Shown: positions 9,258-20,080 of the stretch, piece after piece
Position numbering within the stretch: the stretch's first letter is position 1
Layout of the letters: each line of letters begins with the position of its first letter
From: Roridomyces roridus
Taxonomy: Eukaryota; Basidiomycota; Agaricomycetes; Agaricales; Mycenaceae
Length of the DNA: 64,000 bases
Direction of reading: 5' to 3'
NCBI GenBank assembly: GCA_029378245.1
Contig: JARKIF010000013.1
Coordinates: 1,550,001-1,614,000 of the forward strand
Notes under the pieces: model-generated
Database searches by the model: none
What the model saw: the letters and a program-made list of their open reading frames with translations, nothing else
What the model was told of the DNA's origin: nothing
Position numbers and translations under genes: made by a program

Positions 9258-11039
9258 TCAGAGTACAAAGGCTGCGATGGCGCCAAAGGCAGCGAGGGCA
9301 GCGGCGCTACCGACCTGGACGCGCGAGGCGGCGCCAGTCTTGGCCGGGGCGTTGGCAGAGGAAGAACCTGAGCTTGTCGGGGCGCCGATGGAATTGGAGG
9401 CGGTACCCTTGAAGAAAGGAAACGGGTTAGTATGATGGGGAGAAGGGCGCGAGGATGATAAGAGAGAGGGTGGAAAGAAAGAAGAGATGCCGCTACACAG
9501 GGGTCGAAGGTCTGACAGAGCCTCGGTGCGCAAGCCCTAAGAGCAGCTCGTGGGCTGGAAGAGAACGCTCGTGTCTCCATCTCAGACGAGACACGCATGG
9601 GGAACCCTCGACATATCCCAGCCGACGTTAACGATGCTAGACATCTTTGTCATCACGAAGACACGCTGGCAGCGCCCACACATAATCCCGCCAGCGCAAG
9701 ACCGGCTGTGTGCAGTGCTCTTCCCCGACAAGGCACCCCCTACGCGTCTCGAGTGACTGTCACCTGGCCCTCGCATCGCGGGTCTTGACGATCACTGGAG
9801 CGGGGATATCTCCCTCACGCGCCAACGCGCAAGGACAAGGAGCACCACAGGGAGGTCAGGACAAGGTCGAGATCGACTGGCTTTGTCACCTCATCCCTAG
9901 AGCCACGCCCATCATCTCCCCGTGTCTCCCGACGGCACATGGATGACGAAAGAAAACTAGCCAACTCACCTTCGAAACAGTTGCACTACCGGTGTCCGTC
10001 GGCGTTGCAGCAGCAAGCGGGTAGCCGGATGCCAGGGGCTTGATCTCGAATGGGTCCGACACGGCGAAGATCTATGGGTAATTGGTGAGTCAAATGTCAC
10101 AGTAAACCGAGGCGGAGGGCATATGGGAGCGTGAAGGGGGGCGACGGCGGGGTAGTGACGACTCGAAGGGAAAGATAAGCAAGAGAAGCAGACGCACATC
10201 AGACGCATTGTTGATATTGGTCAAGACGATGGTGTAGCCAGTGCCGACGGGTTGCGTCTGGAGGTTGGCACCGATACCCTGAGCGCAGTTGAAGTTCTGC
10301 TCGACTGCGATCCTATGACATGCTCGTGAGAAACGGTAAAAAGGAGGGAGGCAATAGACGCACAACGGGGTGATGGCGGTCTCGAGCGCGACGTTCGTGT
10401 TGTTGATCCACACGGTGAATTGAGCAGCCGTCGAGTCAGCCTCGCCACAGGTCCAGATGAGGTTGTTGGGCTGGCCCTGGACTGCAAGAGAGAGTTAGCG
10501 AGAGATCGGAAAGGAGGACAAAAAGGGAGGTAGGGGCGCCGGCCGGAGCATACGCGCAGCTACTGCGCTTTGCCAGCCATGGGGAAGACATCGTCGGGGA
10601 GCTGCGAGGACGGAGCATGCAAAGATAGCATAAGCGCCCGAAATGCAGCCACGAGGGCGGGAGGGCATCGTATAGCCACTGACGCCACGAGAAGAAAATT
10701 TTCTCGCTAGGCGCCCTCGAGAAAGTACAAGGATGACGACCACTCGGGGACGAAGACTGTCCACGTCGAGCTCCGGAGTAAGGCCGTCTACGAAGAGCGG
10801 CCGCAAGACATTCGCAGTGTGACAGCCAGGAGAGCCATGCCACGACGTCTGCGAGCCCCGCCCGTCGCAGAGAAGGCAACAGGAGGGCAGAAAGAGGTAG
10901 AATGGGGGGACTCACGCCACCACAGGTTGTCACCACCGGGGACGAGGATCTTGAGGCCGTGGGCGGAGAAGTCGGCAGAGGCGGAGCCAACGAGGGAGGT
11001 GAGAGCGACGGCGAGGGTAGCGAAGGTGTAGGATAGCAT
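9258..11039 (-). CDS. Secreted GPI-anchored protein with Kre9/Knh1-type N-terminal domain
   Basis: The start at 11039 (MLSYTFATLAVALTSLVGSASA) gives a signal peptide. Exon 1 ends at 10916 with GGDNLWW. Exon 2 starts near 10481 and reads QGQPNNLIWTCGEAD, VWINNTNVALE. Further exons read QNFNCAQGIGANLQ, GTGYTIVLTNINNASDV and FAVSDPFEIKPLASGYP. The order LWW, LIWTC, GTGYTIVL, FEIKP is that of the fungal Ser/Thr-rich GPI family with a Kre9/Knh1-like immunoglobulin-type domain. The tail is Ser/Ala/Thr-rich and ends in a hydrophobic stretch (AALAAFGAIAAFVL) fitting GPI attachment. Such proteins are cell-wall components; a role in beta-glucan assembly is suggested for some members only. Oddity: the first intron is about 434 nt against ~50-100 for the others, and contains open frames. 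Confidence 0.8.
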
Positions 11040-11226
11040 TTTTGAGGAGGAGAGGGAGGGGATTGGGGAGACGAGGAAAAAGAAGACGACAAGGCCGTTC
11101 GGGCTTAGTTTGCCGGCCGAGGCGTCATGTGCCACCCGAGGTTGCTGTCTCCCATTTCACATTCGACGAGTGCGTGTCAAATTCGTAGCAAGATGTGCAT
11201 TAAATTCTTGCTAGACGTCCTGAATC

Positions 11227-11741
11227 ATGTCTGAAGCAGCTGAACTCAAGACCGACGACCTGCTAAACACCGTGCAAACCACCCTTACCCGATACCTGAC
11301 CTCCTCCCCGCTCTACGACCTCCTCCTGTCTACGCTAGAGCTCGTATCCGCATCCCCCGACCGCGTCACCCTCAAGCTCCTCGTCCTCCCTGTCCACGTC
11401 AACTCCAAAGCAGGTAAATGAACACGCACATACCAATCAACTGCGGTATAACTTTAAACAAACAAACGCAAGTCCTCCACGGCTCCCTCTCAGCCTCCCT
11501 CGTCGACCTCGTCGCAGGACTCGCCATCACCGCCGCCGGAAGCCCAAAGACCGGCCTCTCCACAGATCTACATGTCTCCTTTGCCGGCGCCGCAAAGGAG
11601 GGTGACACTCTCTGGATCGACGGCTTTGCGGAGCGCGTGGGGGCGACTTTGGCGTACACACGTGTGCGGATTGAGAAGGAGACGCAGAACGGAGGGAGGG
11701 CGCTCGTTGCGACGGGCAGCCATACCAAGTATGTAAAATGA
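11227..11741 (+). CDS. Hotdog-fold thioesterase (4HBT/ACOT13-like)
   Basis: Two exons, 11227-11413 and 11473-11741, join in phase across a 59-nt intron to give 151 residues. Exon 1 reads MSEAAELKTDDLL and LKLLVLPVHVNSKA. Exon 2 reads VLHGSLSASLVDLVAGLA, then the hotdog strand TGLSTDLHVSFAGAAKEGDTL and a closing strand ALVATGSHTKYV. The block (V/T)LHGG..A.L.D, here with Ser in place of the second glycine, is the helix that holds the active site in PaaI/ACOT13-type acyl-CoA thioesterases; the Asp of SLVDLV is in the expected place. The family hydrolyses acyl-CoA in cytosol or mitochondria. The substrate cannot be told. The length is typical (140-170). Confidence 0.8.
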
Positions 11742-11819
11742 AGTAGGTGCCAGTCTTCGGCTTTTGGGTGGAGGCTGATTTTTCGTAAGGTTCTGGAGCT
11801 ATGTATAAACTTCAGTCTG

Positions 11820-14800
11820 AGAGGCTCAGAGTCCCGCCGAGTCAGTGCATTCACTTTCGGCTCGTTCCTGTTCGCTTCGGGATCGAGACCATACGCGGAG
11901 GCAATTGCCGTTCTTTTGTGGAACCAATCCGCGACTCGATTCATCTTGAGGCTCTGATGCCCTTCTTTTACAGGATAATAAGGACACCGATGGACACGCT
12001 GGTCTGTGTACATACTTTCAAGTTCCCGCAGGTCATTCGTTCGATTCGAGACTCCCCGGTATGCAAAGGAAGGTGTAAGGCCATATTTTTGCACAACAAA
12101 CGGAGTTGTTTCTTAGATAATCCACACACACACTCTCTCTCTCTCTCTTAGCTGTTGATGCATGGAGTGTGCCCCCAAGTCTATGATTTCACGCCGAGTT
12201 CCTCTTCGAGACTGGTCATGGACATGCAACCATTTTATTTCTACCACTCTGGTACGGGATCCAGCTTTGTTACTTCACCCCGGCTCCAGTATGTAGCCCA
12301 ATTCATGTGTGCACTGTGAAAGGAAGTGTGCAGCGGACTTCTAACGTTCAACTTCAAACCGTCTGAGTTGTGTACTCGTTCGATTCGGGTGCTACCCTTG
12401 GCAGTGCGACGGAAAATTGTTGTTCCCTTTTTTTCGAATTTTTCACGGTCCGCGTGTGGTCCGCGTCCTCGAGTGCGTCCGGGAGTTGAGATAACAGGAC
12501 CACCGGATAACAGGACCACCGGGATTTCTCGTGATGGCGGTGATGTGCCGATCGGCATGTCAGCGATGTCGTCATACGCATCAAATGATCACGCTCCTGC
12601 TCCTGTCTGACTCTCTTTTGCCTGTCTCTGCCCTCCTCTCCCTTGCGTACATAAACCGACAAGCTTGGAGCAGCCCGACCACCGTAGAGTCCAATACCCC
12701 CTGCGCGCAGCGGCCCTGCCGTCGCCCTTGACGCCACCAGCACCGAGTTATCACGGCCCACGTACGAGGCTGCTCGATGAGCCTGAGATCGCGCGTGCCC
12801 CTTCTTCACTCATCAACTGACCTCGCCCTTCTCGCCAGTCGTCACGCTCGAAGTCTTGACCACGCCGTCTCCCACTTCGCAGCCTTTTTCCGCTTCCCGA
12901 CCTCGCAGCGTGCGCCCCATCGCACGACGCAGCCGCCTCATCACACCCGCTCACATGCCGCCGCACACAGCCGCCTGAGTGCCTTGTAGCATCCAACCCC
13001 CTCGTCCCTCACCCGCCGCGTGCTTACATTGATGTGCGCAGCGACGTGCACTCCACCGCCTTGCCCTCGTCTTCTTTTCCACGCCTTACCTACCATTTAC
13101 TGTTGTAACACATTTGCAATAATGCTATCTATTTCATTGGTGCTCTGAGACTTGAGTGAGTCGTGAATGGCGATATCTGGCAGGGATGTTGGCCGCTATG
13201 ACAGCCGAAGCGGCACATCACCGTGACACAGCCATCAAAAGTCCGGTGGTGCTGTTATCTCAACTCCCGAACTTTGTGGCGTCCTCCTGCTCCTCACTCG
13301 GCGGAGGTCTGCCGACATGCCGCATGCAGAGTTGAGGAGGAACTCAAGTACAGATGTGAAACCAACGTCCAAATGAAACCCCCTCACTGCTACACAGCCA
13401 TCGAGATATAGGTGCGCTGCCAGCGGACCTGTCACCTCGCGGCAAGTGTAACGTTCTCCTTCGATTCGAGGCGGAACATATCCACCAAGTGGACCCCCTT
13501 TTTTCGCTGTCTGCTTGACTGCCTTGTTTCTCTTGTCGCTCTTGAGTCGCTCTCAAGAATGCGTAGAAACAGAACACGCCAAATTCGTAAACAAGGCTTG
13601 GAGCTCCCGAACCCCGCTGGTACGTGACCCAGCTTTTTTGAACAGCGAGCTGCGAAACTTACTCACTGTAGGCCAATTCATCTCTCCCCTGTGGAGGAAG
13701 CATGCAGCAGACTTCAAAGCTTCAACTTCAAACCATCTCAGTTATGTACTCGTTCGATTCGGGTACTACCCTTGGTATTGGGCGGAGATGGTTGTTCCCT
13801 TTTTTTCGAACTCTTTACGGCCCGAGTCCTCCTTCTCCTCACTCGGGAGGTCTGCCGACATGCCGCCTGCAGAGATGAGGAGGAACTCAAGTACAGATGT
13901 GCAATGATACAACCCAATGTCCCAGACTGGTCCTTGGACTTTTTTCTCCCCGGTCCTGCTGTCTGCTTGACTGTCTTGTTTTTCGCGTTGTTTTTGAGTC
14001 GCCCTCAAGCATGCTAGTCCCACTCATAAGAAATTCCAGCACGCGCATGACACTTGGAAAGAGCACGGTTCCAAAGCACTGAGTTATCCACTAGATGTGT
14101 TACAGTTGAACGTTGAACGTCCAACGCTCAACGCTGATCCTCGTTCGACTCGGGATCGACACATGAGCCACATTTGCGGTGAGTTTTTCCTCCTAGGCCC
14201 AGATTAGTTTGTTGCAAATATCTCTCCATGCTCAAAGGCGTGCCGCCTCTTCGCACTTGGCAAGACTCACTGGCAATGATGCAGGATGAGCAAAATCACC
14301 ATCAAACTCAAACTGGCTGGGATTGGGCTGGGATATGTAGTACTAAAGACATTGCGTCCTGACTCCTGAGATTGCATCAGTGAAAGGCTCTTACATTCAA
14401 GCTCGTTCGAACCGAGGGTCGTGTTCTTCGTTGACCTGCACATATTCTTTTGACTCATCTCTTTCGCCAGTTTGAAAGCGCAGTACAGATACCGCCTCGT
14501 ATCAAAAGAAGAAATTCCATGAATCCAGCCGGCTCATGAACCTCACAACAGTACTGTTTGCGTCTTGATCCTCGTTCGACTCGGGATCGGCACATGCCCA
14601 GAGCGAGCTGTAGGGTGTTTTTTTCTCTCTCTCCAGTACAAGTACGCTCAGCTTCGATTAATTCTTGCAGAAACACCCAGGCTCACAGAGCCGATACTTG
14701 GGGGGGCGTGCCATCAATTTTTTGTGTTCATGATCCAACTGAAGGGTCACAGCAGCGATACTTACTTGCGGATCCTCTAGGGCCTGTGAGACACTTGAGA

Positions 14801-16060
14801 GCCGAGAAGTATTGGCTCAACTCGTTCGAACCGAGGTTCGTAATTTCATTTGGAATGTCATGTTTTTTTTTTTTGGTTCAAAACGACCGTCAAACTCGAA
14901 CTGGAAAGGATGCTACTAAAGGCACTGCGTGCTGAGATTGCACCAGTAAACCTCTCACTTTAAGCCTGCTCTCGTTCCAACCGAGAGTCGTGTTCTGCGT
15001 TTCTTCCCGAGATTGAATATTCTTTTGACTCATCCCTTTCGCAAGTTTGAAAGCGGTGGTCTCTTCGGCGGTATAAGCATCACGGTATCTCAGATGGAAT
15101 TTAGAAGCATTTGTATAGGAACAGATCTAACAGAGTTATTTACTCACCTTCATTTTTTCGCTCTCTCCGCCCTTACATGAGACATTCGAGCAAGTGCCAT
15201 GTACTTATCAAGAGTAAGTACGTTCTTTCAATGGCTCGCCAGTTTGGTGTCTTGATCGTCGTTCGATTCGGGATCGATACATGGATCAAACCGGGGGAGC
15301 TCACCTTTTTTCTCCCACGTACACCCAGTTTTGGTTGACTATCGCAGAAACGCGGCTCCTACTTACTCAGTGATTCGCAGAGCAGCTCAATATCTGACCC
15401 ATGCATGCAAAGGACTATGGACCTCCGGCGCGCCATATATGGTCGTCCTGCGCGCTTGACGTCTCGGTCCTCGTTCAACTCGGGATCGGCACATTACCCC
15501 ACAACTCTGTAGTCTTTTTGTTTTTCTTCTACCAGTACAGTCAGCTTCGATTAATCGATATCCTTACCGGAATCAGGAAAAGACCTTACTCACACAGCCG
15601 ATGCTTGCGGAGCGTCCATGGTCTGTAAGAGAGCAGAAGTTTGGTTCAAGAGCACTCGTTCGAACCGAGGTTGGTAATAACTGGAACACCATTTGGTTTT
15701 TTGTGGTGTTCATAAACCCCGTTAAAAGTTCCACCGAGAGAAACGGCTAAAGACCTTGCAGAAACGTCGTTCCTACTGGGTGATTCAACAGCAATTCCAA
15801 GACCTGCTAAGCGCGCAACTGGCAGCAAGCGGATACCACCTTATTCGTAACAGCCCAGATTGGCTCCCAGAGGATACCCACTCGTTCGAACCGAGGGCGC
15901 GCAATGAGACCTCTCGGTGCAGCCAATTTTTTGTGTTGAAGCCACCGTCGAACTTGCATTGCAGAGATATTGCTCAAGATACCACGTCTTGGATTGAGAT
16001 AGCCAACCCGTGTTGAACACCTCACCTGCCTTCTCTCCTCGTTCGAATCGAGAATGGGTT
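11820..16060 (+). repeat. Large array of tRNA-like (B-box hairpin + oligo-T) elements
   Basis: A 4.2 kb gene-free region with about 14 plus-strand elements 150-400 bp apart, hairpins near 12035, 12374, 13457, 13748, 14139, 14402, 14570, 14820, 14970, 15257, 15469, 15654, 15880 and 16037. Two main types occur: 'CCTCG-TTCGACT-CGGGATCGGCACAT' and 'ACTCG-TTCGAAC-CGAGG'. The hairpins at 12374 and 13748 share flanks (TGTACTCGTTCGATTCGGGT, CTACCCTTGG). Most are followed 35-60 nt later by T5-T12, for example at 12430, 13800, 14626, 14865, 15308, 15518, 15700 and 15930. Copies of AAACCGTCTGAG/AAACCATCTCAG before the hairpin and of CTGTCTGCTTGACTG after it show duplication of longer blocks. No frame here looks like a protein gene. 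(CT)n sits near 12130. Confidence 0.75.
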
Positions 16061-16163
16061 ATAATAGATCTTGTTGTCTTCCCGATTCTTTTTGACAATA
16101 TACTCTCTCTTCCGCAGGTTTGAATGCTTGACCTCTTCCAGGTATATAACTTTCTAAGAAAAT

Positions 16164-17780
16164 CTATGATAAAGGCACAATATTGCCAGTGTTCACCTAC
16201 AACCAACCCACCGTACGTCAGAATCAGCCTCATCAAAGAAATTCAACACGCACATAAGAGGTATTCAGCTGATTCACATTCTGCACGCCCATAAGCTGCA
16301 TGGTCGTCTGCAATTCGGCCGCAAACAACGATATGAGCTTATCAACGCCTGCGTCGCCCCAGATATTGGCAAACATGGCTCTGCATCCGAAGTTTCAAGA
16401 CTGTCAAGAGAAAAGAGGGAAAGAAGAGACTCACGGCCTCCCAAGCCCCACCGCCCTCGCCCCGAGCGCCAACAAAATCAACGCATCAGCCCCCGTCCTC
16501 ACTCCACCATCCGCATAAACCTCCATCCGCTCAAACACCTGCGGCGCATTCTTCCGGATGTCCATGAGCACCTCGACAGCAGTGGGAGCCCCATCGACGA
16601 CTCGTCCGCCATGGTTCGACACGTATATCGCGGGAAAACCGAGCTCGAGACATGTGAGGGCGTCTTGCCAGGTTTTGATGCCCTTTGGGACGACAGGGAG
16701 GGTGGTGAGGTTGCGGAATCCGGCCAGGGCGGAGAGCTACAAGGCGGTTAGAGGGGTAGTCAATGCGGTCCTGACTCAGACGTACAGAGAAGGACGTCGA
16801 ATGGCCGGTGCTATCAAAGGGGTTAGAAGATGAACGGGCTTACAGCGTCGAACGTACTCGGATTCGTCGGTGTATCTCATCGAACGGACCCTCACTCCGT
16901 TGATACCACTGTTGTCCACCGTCAAAAAGATGGCTTTGAACCCGGCTGCCTCCATACGAGCGAGTTCGTCGCTCACTTGGCCTAGACGAATGAATAAATT
17001 CGAATCTTCTCCCGATCGCGAGAAGAAAAACCCACTGGTATTGGACCAAATATATTCCTGATGGAACATCGTCTGGTTCTCGAACCCAGCCGCGGCAATC
17101 TGCTCAATGGACAAGGTCGACGATATGCTAGGCTACATCAATGCCTCTTTGAGAACGAGCCCAATAACCCGAAGAGATAAACGTACGACGTAAAGAATCC
17201 CAGCCCTGCCCGCAGCCCGCGCAAGCGACGCCTCCGCCGACTTATTCGCGTGCCCAGCATTCGCCGCGGGCGCGATAAAGAACGGTTGCGTAAAATTGTG
17301 CCCGAGGATCGAGACTCTTTCGCCTTAAGTTAACAGGGGTCGGGGATAAACAGACAGGGGACGACGAACGAAGTTTGCGGGTTGCTCACGTCCCTGAACG
17401 AAAACCCATTCAGCCGCACTTTGCTGTAAATTCCCAAGTTGGCTTGGTATGCTGCGAAAAGAACGCATCAACCCCATCGAATATAGCAGAACCGAATCCG
17501 ACGGACTGTATTCATTTAACGCGCCCGTGCGATAACTCGCTGCAACCCATGAGCTCACTTACAAGATGGCACGAAAGTACACACCATAATATTTCGGCTT
17601 GAGCACATTCTTCGCTGCGATCTGAAAATCATTCGCATCCCAGAGGTCCTCGAGCGGGGGCAGGGTCCCCGCCGTCCAAGTCGACGTGTCAAGCCCCGTG
17701 TCAGGAAGACCCTCCGTGTCAATCACCACAGCGCGCACAGCATACGCAGATAAAAACGAGAGGACAAGGAATGAGAGCAT
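16164..17780 (-). CDS. Secreted FMN-dependent alpha-hydroxyacid dehydrogenase/oxidase
   Basis: The start at 17780 (MLSFLVLSFLSAYAVRAVVI) gives a signal peptide. Many short introns follow. Exons read LEDLWDANDFQIAAKNVL and KPKYYGVYFRA; SYRTGALNEYSPSDS; ERVSILGHNFTQPFFIAPAA; EQIAAAGFENQTMFHQEYIW; FKAIFLTVDNSGINGVRVRS; the catalytic block SNHGGRVVDGAP; and the FMN-phosphate block YADGGVRTGADALILLALGA. The last exon (16164-16196), after a 57-nt intron, finishes NTSYVNTGNIVPLS. SNHGGR holds the catalytic His and substrate-binding Arg of the glycolate oxidase/lactate dehydrogenase family, so it should oxidise a 2-hydroxyacid using FMN. No cytochrome b5 domain is present, so it is not a classic cytochrome b2. 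The signal peptide, unusual for the family, points to an extracellular or vacuolar enzyme. Confidence 0.87.
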
Positions 17781-18451
17781 TAGATCTTGAAGGAGAGTGG
17801 GAGGAGAAAGAGTGGAAGTGGGATGGGCTTCAAGTTCACGACTATCTATGCTATGGCCTTCGAAAGCACATGCGTGCGGCCGCGGGTATCCAGAGGAGGC
17901 ATGCGAAGATGCTCCAAGGCAGCTCCATTGCAGTGTCCGTCCTCGGGTAGCCTTAGAACTCCGCGGGCTCGAGATAAACGGTGGAGCAGCGAGTACTAGC
18001 TCAGATACGTGAAGCCCGGGCAAAGTTGTGCAAAGGGGTGGAATGGTGGTGGCTCTGGACAAGCCCTAGATTGACGCGTGACCACAACTGAGTCTCGAGC
18101 AAGTACGAGTCTGTACGACGACGAAGTAATCCCATGTAAGTGCGAATAAAGATAAACCATAAAAATGTAGTTCTAGATGTCCTACGCCTCCTCTGCGTAC
18201 CGAATCTCCAGAGGCGAAGATTCATCCTTACGCTGCGCCGAGAGGGCGCTCCTTCATCGCTAGGCCCTGCGAAACACGCGCGACAGCTGACAACCACGCT
18301 ATGCGCCTTCCCGTGGCATGAAAGTTGACGCCGACTCGATTCCCAAAAAGGAAGTCCACACGTCGAAGGGTCAGATCACCGCATGGCAGCGACCAGAGGT
18401 GGGCGCAGTGGGCGATACGAATGAGAAGAGCAGCCCACACATCGACGCTAC

Positions 18452-20080
18452 CTACACCCCGCAAAAAGACGTCAGCCCCTCCCCCAAACGGAAAACGCCA
18501 AAACGAAAAACGCACCGCACAGCATAAGCATCCTCACTATACTCCAAGTCTTCGCCCTCCCTCCAATTAGACGTCACCCACACCGTATCCAGCGCAATAT
18601 CCTCAGTCAACTCCCCCGTCCGCGACCCGCTGGAATTCTCCGGGGCTGACAAGTCCCCTCTTGTCGTGGTTAGGGGCCCCGAGTGCCGGCTCGTGCGGTG
18701 TCGGATGGCGGGGTCGCGCAGATTGAGCATCAGCCGCGAGATGAGGATGGACGATAGTCTGCGGTAGGTCAGCTTCGAGTGGAGGGTGCGCGTGTGAGGG
18801 GACACGCACACGTTCGTAACAGTGGTGAGAAACCCGCTCAGAAGGGGCTGCATGGGGCAGTTAACGTTACATGGCCTTGACGGCAGATGCGGGAGGACTC
18901 ACCCCGCCGACCAGGTACGACGCGATATTGCCCACGTTACACACTATCATCACACTGCGACAAGTCAGACACCGTCGGGAGTGACGCAAAACATGGGGGA
19001 CGAACGCGAAATAGATGGAGCCTGGAGAAGGGAGGTCAGTCTGGGCGTCGAGGGGGGCAGTGACAAAGCATCGCACCGTCGCGTAGCAAAACCGCAAACA
19101 ATCCAGCGCGAGATCCACACCTCAGCGCCTTGTATACGGTGAGAGCGAAGATCATGATATCGAAAGCAAGCTGCGAGTTCTTAGCATCCAGATGCACGCC
19201 TTGGGGCATGAGGTACCCACCATGCCAGACCATGCCGCCCCCGTTCCTGGAAAACCGCATGTGAGAATGCGCCGTTCACAAACGCGGAAATGACGACGTA
19301 CCGATGTTACTGCAACAGAAAGTGAGCACGGATGTCGGGTCAGCAAAGGGATCAAGACACGCACGTAGCCTGACCGGTGACCACGGGACAGTGGAGCGCT
19401 TTGAGATGATCCGAAAGCGTACTCGTGTCGTCGGGCCCAGTGAGTAGCATCACGAGACTGAAGGCGAGCGCGGCAACGGTGACAAAGACCATGAACGCCA
19501 GGACCTTGTTGTTTCTTTGGTACAGCGCGTATGTGCGCGTCACGAGCATGACTAGCTGGCCTGTTAGCTTGTTACAGGAGAGGACACTGGAACGCACCGG
19601 CCACGAGTAGTTGGGAAGCTACAGCGAAATACTGATGGTATTGGTGCAAGTCTGAGCACCTGCGGTGGCGTGCCATCAGAGTCTAGATGCTGGACGATAA
19701 GAATACACGCACAACTGAAGGGCAGAGATAAACACGACATTTCATAGGCAGATTCCAGCAAGACACGTACCTGGAAGTTCATAGGGTTTGTCGTCGTGAG
19801 CGTAAACTCGGCCACGATGGGGACCGTGCCGAGCAGCGTCATGTAGCGATTGAGAATAAACAGCGCGGTCCCGAATGTGAAGAAGCCGCCGTGTCGCCAG
19901 AAGCGATCGATCTCATCGTCAATCGTCAGGAGATAGTCATAAACTACAAGCGCTGGAAGGCCTCGTAAGCCCGTGGCAGACGACAGACAGCAGAAAAAAC
20001 GTACTGAATGGTCCATAGATGAAGGCGCGGGAGACGAGAAGTTCGTACTCGATGAGAGAGTCCGAGATATTATCGGACAT
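18452..20080 (-). CDS. DUF6533 integral membrane protein (copy 1)
   Basis: Start at 20080 (MSDNISDSLIEYELL). After a short intron comes the family hallmark YDYLLTIDDEIDRFW, then GGFFTFGTALFILNRYMTL. Later exons read HQYFAVASQLLVAG, LVTRTYALYQRNNKVLAFMV, FVTVAALAFSLVMLL, VCNVGNIASYLVGG and a C-terminal cytosolic tail containing SSILISRLMLNLRDP. This order of YDYLLTxDxEI, RTYALY, GN and SRLxLNLR is typical of the large basidiomycete DUF6533 family of ~7-TM proteins of unknown function. About eight exons are separated by ~50-80 nt introns. The last ~15 residues before the stop at 18452 are doubtful because another splice near 18520 is possible. A second member lies at 56983. Confidence 0.75.

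Noticed and set aside
10436..11092. 218-codon minus-strand open frame over the Kre9-like gene's first exon and intron
   Set aside because: The conserved signal peptide and LWW...LIWTC exons are in other frames; this frame has no domain and is Ser/Pro-rich by frame shift.
12030..16055. Functional tRNA gene cluster
   Set aside because: Only the T-arm is consistently recognisable; standard D and anticodon arms and acceptor stems are not present in these units, so they are called tRNA-like repeats.
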